Source: an uncultured Caulobacterales bacterium (GTDB lineage Bacteria > Pseudomonadota > Alphaproteobacteria > Caulobacterales > Caulobacteraceae). Taken from it: 64,000 nt of DNA. The notes under the pieces are model-generated. The model was not told the DNA's origin, did no database searches, and saw nothing but the letters and a program-made list of their open reading frames with translations. Numbering within the stretch: position 1 is the first letter of the stretch; each line of letters begins with the position of its first letter. Positions 58,809 to 64,000 of the stretch are shown here, piece after piece. Both the position numbers and the translations under genes were made by a program. The stretch is taken from NCBI GenBank assembly GCA_903884425.1, contig CAISEP010000018.1, positions 1-64,000 of the forward strand. Reading direction: 5' to 3'.

Positions 58809-58891
58809 GAGGTTCCCGGGTCTTCGCCCGGGAATGACGACTAGTCATTTTTTTTGAAATCGTCATTCCCGGCCTTGAGCCGGGAACCTCC
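58809..58891. repeat. family A paired-hairpin repeat, copy 6
   Basis: Tandem with copy 5 between convergent genes; it ends 13 bases from the ychF stop. The spacer holds a run of T. Confidence 0.85.
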
Positions 58892-58903
58892 ATCCGGAAA
58901 ACC

Positions 58904-60010
58904 CTACCCGTTGAACAGGAAGTGCATCACGTCGCCGTCCTTGACCACGTAGGTCTTGCCCTCGGCGCGCAGCTTGCCCGCGTCCCGGGCCTTGCCCTCG
59001 CCGCCGAGGCCGACATAATCGTCGAAGCCCACGGTCTCGGCGCGGATGAAGCCCTTCTCGAAGTCCGTGTGGATCACCCCCGCCGCCTGGGGCGCGGTGG
59101 CACCAACCGGGATCGTCCAGGCCCTTGCCTCCTTCGGCCCGACGGTGAAGTAGGTCTGCAGGCCCAAGAGCTTGTAGGCCTCGTGGATCAGGCGGTTCAG
59201 GCCCGGCTCCTCCAGCCCCAGGGTCTCCAGGAACTCCGCCCGCTCGCCTTCGTCGAGCATGGCGATCTCGCTCTCGATCTTGGCGGAGATGACCACGGCC
59301 TTGGCCCCGTCCTTCGCCGCGCGCTCGGCCACCTTTGCGGACAGGCTGTTGCCCTCGCCGGCGCTGCCCTCGTCCACATTGCAGACATAGAGGGCGGGGA
59401 GCGCGGTCAGGAGCTGCAGCATCCACCAGGCCTTGTCGTCCTCCTTCGACACCTTGGGATAGGCGGCGCGGGCGGGACGGCCCTCGTTCAGTTCGGCGAG
59501 CGCCAGCTTCACCAGCTCCAGGGTCTTGGCGCTTTCCTTGTCGGACCCGGCCTTGGCGCGCTTTTCCAGGTTGGGGACGCGCTTTTCCAGGCTCTCCAGG
59601 TCCGCCAGCATCAGCTCGGTCTCGATGATGTCCAGGTCGGACAGGGGATCGACCCGGCCCTCCACATGGATGATGTCGCCGCCCTCGAAGCAGCGGGCGA
59701 CGAAGGCCACGGCGTCGCAGTCGCGGATATTGGCCAGGAACTGGTTGCCCAGCCCTTCGCCCTTGGAGGCGCCGCGGACCAGGCCCGCCACGTCCACGAA
59801 GGTGATCCGGGCGGGGATGATCTCCTTGGAGCCCGCGATCTTCGCCAGCTGGTCCAGCCGCGGCTCCGGCACCGCCACCTCGCCCTCGTTGGGCTCGATG
59901 GTGCAGAAGGGATAGTTGGCGGCCTGGGCGGCGGCGGTCTGGGTCAGGGCATTGAACAGGGTCGACTTGCCGACATTGGGCAGGCCGACAATGGCGACTT
60001 TCAGGGCCAT
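58904..60010 (-). CDS. ychF: redox-regulated ATPase YchF (Obg family)
   Basis: 368 residues. A ribosome-linked P-loop protein that prefers ATP. Walker A is GLPNVGKST (K14 in it), switch and G3 [20 protein letters not shown]4-like CNVDE, and the C-terminal TGS domain (about 282-365, with [13 protein letters not shown] and [18 protein letters not shown]). It is often next to pth in other genomes, but not here. The start codon fits MALKVAIVG. Confidence 0.95.
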   Translation of the reverse strand: MALKVAIVGLPNVGKSTLFNALTQTAAAQAANYPFCTIEPNEGEVAVPEPRLDQLAKIAGSKEIIPARITFVDVAGLVRGASKGEGLGNQFLANIRDCDAVAFVARCFEGGDIIHVEGRVDPLSDLDIIETELMLADLESLEKRVPNLEKRAKAGSDKESAKTLELVKLALAELNEGRPARAAYPKVSKEDDKAWWMLQLLTALPALYVCNVDEGSAGEGNSLSAKVAERAAKDGAKAVVISAKIESEIAMLDEGERAEFLETLGLEEPGLNRLIHEAYKLLGLQTYFTVGPKEARAWTIPVGATAPQAAGVIHTDFEKGFIRAETVGFDDYVGLGGEGKARDAGKLRAEGKTYVVKDGDVMHFLFNG

Positions 60011-60137
60011 GGGGTCCTACGGAGCGAGGGGAGGGTCAGGTTGGCGGGTCTTATGGCCGCTGAGAGGCCGGTTGACCAGAGCCTCCCGTCGCGTAGCCTG
60101 CGCGCCACAGACCAGACAAGCAGGCAAGGAACCGCCC

Positions 60138-61316
60138 GTGACCGCCACTCCCAAGGACTTCGACGTCATCGTCTATGGTGCCACCGGCTTCACCGGGCGG
60201 CTGGTGGCGGAGTATCTGCTGAAGACCTACGGGCCTGCCGGGCCGGTGAAATGGGCCATGGCCGGGCGCAGCGCCGCCAAGCTGGCGGAGGTCCGCGACC
60301 TGATCGGCGCCCCCGCCGACCTGCCGCTGATCGCCGCCGACGGCACCGACTCCGTGGCGCTCGCCGCGCTCGCCTCCCGCACCAAGGCCGTGATCACCAC
60401 CGCCGGACCCTACCAGCTCTATGGCGCGACCCTGGTGGCCGCCTGCGCCGCGGCGGGGTGCGACTATGTGGACTTGGCGGGTGAGTCCAACTGGATCGCC
60501 GAGATGATCGCCGCGCACGAGGCCACGGCCAAGGCCACCGGCGCGCGGCTGGTCTTCTCCTGCGGCTTTGATTCCATCCCCTTCGACCTGGGCGTCTGGT
60601 ACGTGCAGCGGGAGGCCGCCGCCCGCTTCGGGGCACCGTCCAGGCGGGTCCGCGGCCGGGTCCGGGGCATGCAGGGCACGCTTTCCGGCGGCACCTTCGC
60701 CAGCGGCATGGCCACCATGATGGCCGCCCAGAAGGACCCGTCCGTGGGGGTGCTGCTGGCCGATCCGTTTGCCCTGACCCCCGGCTTCAAGGGCGTGGCC
60801 CAGCCGGACGGGGACACCCCCTACGAGGACACGGTCACCGGCAGCTGGGTGGGCTCCTTCATGATGGCCGGGATCAACACCAAGGCGGTGCACCGGACCA
60901 ACTTCCTGATGGGCAATGCCTGGGGGACGGACTTCCGCTACGACGAGATGATGATGCTCCCCGGCCCGCCCAAGGCCGGTGGCGGCGGCGGTGCGGGCTT
61001 CGGCCTCGGCGGCGCGGCCCCGCCCCAGCCGGGGGAGGGCCCCTCGAAGGCGGAGCGGGAGGCGGGCTTCTACGACATCCTGTTCATCGCCGAGGGGCCG
61101 GAGGGCAGGACCGTCCGCGCCGCGGTGAAGGGGGACATGGACCCGGGCTACGGCTCGACCTCGAAGATGCTGGCGGAGGCGGCGCTGGCCCTGGTGTTCG
61201 ACGTGGACCGCGCGGTCACCCCCGGCGGCTGCTGGACCCCGGCGGCCGCCATGGCGTCCGCCCTGCTGGCCCGCCTGCCCGCCCGGGCGGGGATCACCTT
61301 CGAGGTGGAGAGGTAG
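60138..61316 (+). CDS. saccharopine dehydrogenase-like / trans-acting enoyl reductase-like protein
   Basis: 392 residues from a GTG with AAGGAA seven bases upstream. The Rossmann motif VIVYGATGFTGRLVAEYL is at the N-terminus, followed by YQLYGATLVAACAAAG and YVDLAGE(S). This is the saccharopine dehydrogenase-like group with eukaryotic SCCPDH and mycobacterial trans-acting enoyl reductase. NAD(P) binding is likely; substrate unknown. Near residue 275 a Gly/Pro-rich insert is seen. A family B repeat begins five bases after the stop. Confidence 0.85.
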   Translation: MTATPKDFDVIVYGATGFTGRLVAEYLLKTYGPAGPVKWAMAGRSAAKLAEVRDLIGAPADLPLIAADGTDSVALAALASRTKAVITTAGPYQLYGATLVAACAAAGCDYVDLAGESNWIAEMIAAHEATAKATGARLVFSCGFDSIPFDLGVWYVQREAAARFGAPSRRVRGRVRGMQGTLSGGTFASGMATMMAAQKDPSVGVLLADPFALTPGFKGVAQPDGDTPYEDTVTGSWVGSFMMAGINTKAVHRTNFLMGNAWGTDFRYDEMMMLPGPPKAGGGGGAGFGLGGAAPPQPGEGPSKAEREAGFYDILFIAEGPEGRTVRAAVKGDMDPGYGSTSKMLAEAALALVFDVDRAVTPGGCWTPAAAMASALLARLPARAGITFEVER

Positions 61317-61321
61317 GGGGT

Positions 61322-61433
61322 TGCGTGGTTCGAGACGGGCCGTTCCGGCCCTCCTCACCATGACGAAACTTTGTGAATTTCAACAACCTTCGTCATCCTG
61401 AGGAGCCCCGACAGGGGCGTCTCGAAGGACGCA
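61322..61433. repeat. family B paired-hairpin repeat, copy 9
   Basis: The left arm has the GGGCCGTTCCGGCCC stem, and the right has CCCCGACAGGGG. Its right part belongs to the 181-bp tandem duplication. Confidence 0.85.
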
Positions 61434-61711
61434 GGTCCTCAGACCCCCACCGCCTCCGCCACGCTGGCAAACCCCTCTGCCTTCAGCCGCGCCGCCAGCT
61501 CCCGGCGGATGCGCAACACCAGGCCCGGGCCCTCCTCACCATGACGAAACTTTGTGAATTTCAACAACCTTCGTCATCCTGAGGAGCCCCGACAGGGGCG
61601 TCTCGAAGGACGCAGGTCCTCAGACCCCCACCGCCTCCGCCACGCTGGCAAACCCTTCCGCCTTCAGCCGCGCCGCCAGCTCCCGGCGGATGCGCAGAAC
61701 GAGCCCCGGGC
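61350..61711. repeat. 181-bp tandem duplication: repeat arm plus pyrD 3' end
   Basis: The segment 61350-61530 is repeated at 61531-61711. Each copy holds a partial family B repeat followed by the end of pyrD. The first copy's pyrD part (61434-61530) is a detached, slightly mutated remnant of the 3' end, while the second is joined to the complete gene. Confidence 0.85.
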
Positions 61712-62681
61712 CCTCATAGGCCATGGCGGAATAGAGCTGCACCGCGCTCGCCCCCGCCCGCAGCTTGGCATAGGCGTCGTCGCCGCTGGCCACGCCGCCG
61801 GCCCCGATCAGGGCGAGGCGCCCCCTGGCTGCCTGGCGGAACAGGTCCAGCACCCGGGTGGACGGGCCCATCAGCGGGGCGCCAGACAGGCCCCCGGTCT
61901 CGTCCCGGTGGGGGGAGACCAGGCTCTCCGGCCGGGCCAGGGTGGTGTTGGAGACGATGATCCCGTTGATGCCCGCGGCCACGGCCACCTCGGTCATGGC
62001 CTCCACCTCGTCCTCGCCCAGGTCCGGGGCAACCTTGACGAACACCGGCGGGTTCAGGTCCGTGGCCCCGACCATGGCCCGGCGGGCCTCCCCCAGTCGG
62101 CCGGTCAGCTCCTCAAGCGCGGCGCGGGACTGCAGGGCCCGCAGGCCCGGCGTGTTGGGGGACGAGATGTTGACGGTGAAATAGTCGCAGGCCCCCCACA
62201 GCCGGGTCAGGCCGGTGACATAGTCGGCGATCCGGTCGATGGCCTCCTTGTTGGCCCCCAGATTGGCACCGACGGGGCCGGAGAGGGGCCGTTTCAGGGC
62301 CCGCAGCCGGGCCTCGAAGGGCTCGAGCCCGGCATTGTTGAAGCCCATCCGGTTGATCACCGCCCGGTCCTCCGTCAGCCGGAACAGGCGCGGGCGGGGA
62401 TTGCCCCCTTGCGGGTAGGGGGTGACGGTGCCGCACTCCACGAAGCCGAACCCGGCGCGCAGCATGGGCAGCGGCACCTCGGCATTCTTGTCGAACCCCG
62501 CCGCCAGGCCGACGGGATTGGGGAGGGTCAGGCCGCACAGGGTGGTGGCCAGCGCCGGATCGGGGGGCGACCGGTCCACCGGGCCCAGGCCCAGCTTCAG
62601 GGCGCGGATGGTCAGAAGGTGGGCCTCCTCCGGATCCATCAGGTGAAAGGCCCGGGTGGCCGTGCGGTAGAGGTCGGTCAT
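61620..62681 (-). CDS. pyrD: dihydroorotate dehydrogenase, quinone-dependent (class 2)
   Basis: 353 residues from MTDLYRTATRAF. It oxidises dihydroorotate to orotate with quinone, at the membrane. N-terminal amphipathic helices are present as in class 2. Motifs: GLAAGFDKNAEVPLP, GTVTPYPQGGNPRPR, FTVNISSPNTPGLR with the catalytic Ser, and IGAGGVASGDDAYAKL for FMN phosphate. It overlaps the DUF952 gene by four bases. Its last codons are duplicated downstream. Confidence 0.95.
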   Translation of the reverse strand: MTDLYRTATRAFHLMDPEEAHLLTIRALKLGLGPVDRSPPDPALATTLCGLTLPNPVGLAAGFDKNAEVPLPMLRAGFGFVECGTVTPYPQGGNPRPRLFRLTEDRAVINRMGFNNAGLEPFEARLRALKRPLSGPVGANLGANKEAIDRIADYVTGLTRLWGACDYFTVNISSPNTPGLRALQSRAALEELTGRLGEARRAMVGATDLNPPVFVKVAPDLGEDEVEAMTEVAVAAGINGIIVSNTTLARPESLVSPHRDETGGLSGAPLMGPSTRVLDLFRQAARGRLALIGAGGVASGDDAYAKLRAGASAVQLYSAMAYEGPGLVLRIRRELAARLKAEGFASVAEAVGV

Positions 62682-63022
62682 GGCCGCAAGGCCCCCGTCT
62701 GCGGTACGCCCGCCCCATCGAGGGGGGCCTCGGTGATGTCGATCACATGGGCGGTGTCGAGGGGGCCGTACAGGTGCGGGAACAGCTGGCCGCCGCGGGA
62801 GGGTTCCCACCTCAGGGCCGGGCCGAGGGTGTCCGTCTCCACCGCCAGCACCACCAGGTCGGCCTGGCCGTGGAAGTGCCGCCGCGCCGTCTCCTGCGCC
62901 TGGTCGGCGGTGGAGAAGTGGATATAGCCGTCGGTCAGGTCGATGGCCGCCCCGTCGAAGCGTCCGGCCGCCCGGGCCGCCTGCCAGAGCGCGCGGGGCA
63001 GGATCTTGTAGATGCGGCTCAT
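62678..63022 (-). CDS. DUF952 family protein
   Basis: 114 residues. IYKILPRALWQAARAAGRF, then DGYIHFSTADQAQETARRHF and FPHLYGPLDTAHVI are the conserved parts of DUF952, a small cytoplasmic family resembling ADP-ribosyl-transferase-like folds; function unknown. It overlaps both neighbours by four bases (ATGA), so sixA-DUF952-pyrD is a coupled operon. Confidence 0.9.
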   Translation of the reverse strand: MSRIYKILPRALWQAARAAGRFDGAAIDLTDGYIHFSTADQAQETARRHFHGQADLVVLAVETDTLGPALRWEPSRGGQLFPHLYGPLDTAHVIDITEAPLDGAGVPQTGALRP

Positions 63023-63525
63023 TCGCCGCCGCCGCCGCCGTGGTCCCGGGCCAGCAGCCAGGCCTCCAGCCGGGCGCTGCCGGTCGTGAGGTCGAACACC
63101 CCGGCGGTGGCCGTGGGCATGCCGCTGCGCACCTCGTAGAGGTCCGCCGCCCCGGCCGCGCCCCGGGCCAGCAGGGCCATGGCGGCCTCGTGCAGGCCGG
63201 GATTGTGGGCGATCACCATCACCGTGCCCGCCTCCGGTCCGGCCTGGGCCGCGGCCAGCAGGGCCTGGGCGGGGGCGTTGTAGAGGGCCTCGTCCACCAC
63301 CACCTCGGCCGCCGGAAAGCAGCCGGCCATGGCGCTCCAGGTGGACCTCGTGCGTTTGGCACCGGAGACCAGCACCCGGTCCGGCACCAGGCCGCGGGCT
63401 GCCAAGAGCCGCCCCATCAGGGCCGCATCGCTGCGGCCGCGATCGGTCAGGTCGCGGTCATGGTCTTCGCCGCTGTCGGCGCGCCGCTCCGCCTTGGCGT
63501 GGCGGAACAGGATCAATCGCTGCAT
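63019..63525 (-). CDS. sixA: SixA-type histidine phosphatase
   Basis: 168 residues from MQRLILFRHAKAE; the RHG motif is R8-H9. Further catalytic parts are SGAKRTRSTW and VIAHNPGLHE with the second His. SixA-type enzymes remove phosphate from His on phosphotransfer proteins. Ribosome-binding site is not clear before the ATG. It is the first gene of the three-gene operon with DUF952 and pyrD. Confidence 0.85.
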   Translation of the reverse strand: MQRLILFRHAKAERRADSGEDHDRDLTDRGRSDAALMGRLLAARGLVPDRVLVSGAKRTRSTWSAMAGCFPAAEVVVDEALYNAPAQALLAAAQAGPEAGTVMVIAHNPGLHEAAMALLARGAAGAADLYEVRSGMPTATAGVFDLTTGSARLEAWLLARDHGGGGGE

Positions 63526-63611
63526 GGGAGGGGTCCGGTTCAAGACCTCCTCCATAGACCACCGCAGGTGGGGTGGGGAAGGGGTGGGTGGACGGGTGCT
63601 TTGTCCTGAAC

Positions 63612-63691
63612 GAGGTTCCCGGGTCTTCGCCCGGGAATGACGAGTAGTCATTTTTCAAACTCGTCATTCCCGCCCTTGAGGCGGGAACCTC
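63612..63691. repeat. family A paired-hairpin repeat, copy 7
   Basis: Arms TTCCCGGGTCTTCGCCCGGG and TTCCCGCCCTTGAGGCGGGAA around a short AT-rich spacer. Confidence 0.85.
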
Positions 63692-63719
63692 TCGCCGGAT
63701 ATGGCGTTACATCCTGACC

Positions 63720-63799
63720 AAGGTTCCCGGGTCTTCGCCCGGGAATGACGAGATACTTGTTTTAAAGTCGTCATTCCCGGCCTTGAGCCGGGAACCTCC
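63720..63799. repeat. family A paired-hairpin repeat, copy 8
   Basis: It follows copy 7; arms TTCCCGGGTCTTCGCCCGGG and TTCCCGGCCTTGAGCCGGGAA. It ends 18 bases from the stop of the DnaJ-type gene. Confidence 0.85.
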
Positions 63800-63816
63800 G
63801 TCCGGACGCCCCCCCG

Positions 63817-64000
63817 TCACCCCCGCCGCCGCGGCTGGTAGGGCCGCTTGTCCCGCCACTCCTTGGCGAAGGCCTCCAGCGCCTCGTCGGGCATGTCGGG
63901 CAGCATCACCACCAGCCGGGCCAGCAGGTCGCCGCGCTTGCCCTGGGCATCGATGGCCCCGCGGCCCTTCAGGCGCAGGGTCTGGCCGGAATTGGCCCGG
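63817..64000 (-). CDS. DnaJ/CbpA-type co-chaperone, C-terminal part (cut by window edge)
   Basis: The last 60 codons are visible. SGQTLRLKGRGA followed by GKRGDLLARLVVMLPD is the C-terminal substrate-binding domain of DnaJ or CbpA proteins, and the tail ends in RDKRPYQPRRRG. The J domain lies outside the window, so the class cannot be set. The short insert without cysteines argues for a CbpA-type or a type III form, but this part cannot prove it. Confidence 0.8.
   Translation of the reverse strand, partial: RANSGQTLRLKGRGAIDAQGKRGDLLARLVVMLPDMPDEALEAFAKEWRDKRPYQPRRRG

Noticed and set aside
61440..61529. Second pyrD gene
   Set aside because: Only the last 30 or so codons are present, so it is a remnant of the tandem duplication.

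Overview
The window is high-GC alphaproteobacterial chromosome. A Caulobacterales-type genome (Brevundimonas, Phenylobacterium or Caulobacter relative) is my best guess, inferred from the housekeeping proteins, the TonB-receptor-rich metal locus and the two families of intergenic paired-hairpin repeats. I cannot fix the genus without a database search.

Positions 1-19.7 kb are accessory DNA. After an IS630-type transposase tail and several small orphan genes come a GIY-YIG-type gene divergent from a complete type I restriction-modification operon (hsdM-hsdS-hsdR). On the minus strand follows the backbone of an integrative element, in transcription order: tyrosine integrase, a 247-aa unknown, an AlpA-like DNA-binding protein, a 1191-aa primase-polymerase/ATPase fusion, an HGG-motif protein and, in the cargo position, an unusual membrane protein that joins a J-like domain, a zinc ribbon, an SH3b domain and a retropepsin-like protease. 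Next to the integrase is a convergent HNH nuclease / C5-cytosine methyltransferase pair, probably a type II restriction-modification system. I consider the J-domain/protease protein the best candidate for an undescribed (possibly defence) function.

Positions 19.8-28.2 kb are a minus-strand metal-handling cluster: DUF2946 protein, TonB siderophore-type receptor, PepSY membrane protein, exported DJ-1/PfpI protein, PCuAC copper chaperone, SCO protein, a small membrane protein and a second TonB receptor. Divergent to it is a membrane alpha/beta hydrolase broken by a 12-C homopolymer.

From 30.7 kb on the window is core chromosome: acetyltransferases, tRNA-Gly(CCC), a fatty-acid CoA ligase, groES-groEL with promoter and CIRCE operator, L25, Pth, SDRs, MobA, GlpD, GlpK, CarB, a SUV3-type RNA helicase with an S4 protein, CobT, a Bcr/CflA-type exporter, YchF, PyrD, DUF952, SixA and the C-terminus of a DnaJ-type protein. 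From 37.2 kb onward, and only there, two families of paired-hairpin repeats (A, 8 copies; B, about 10 copies) lie mostly within a few bases of stop codons. An apparent small RNA with promoter, CU-rich single-stranded stretch and strong terminator lies at 52.2-52.3 kb.
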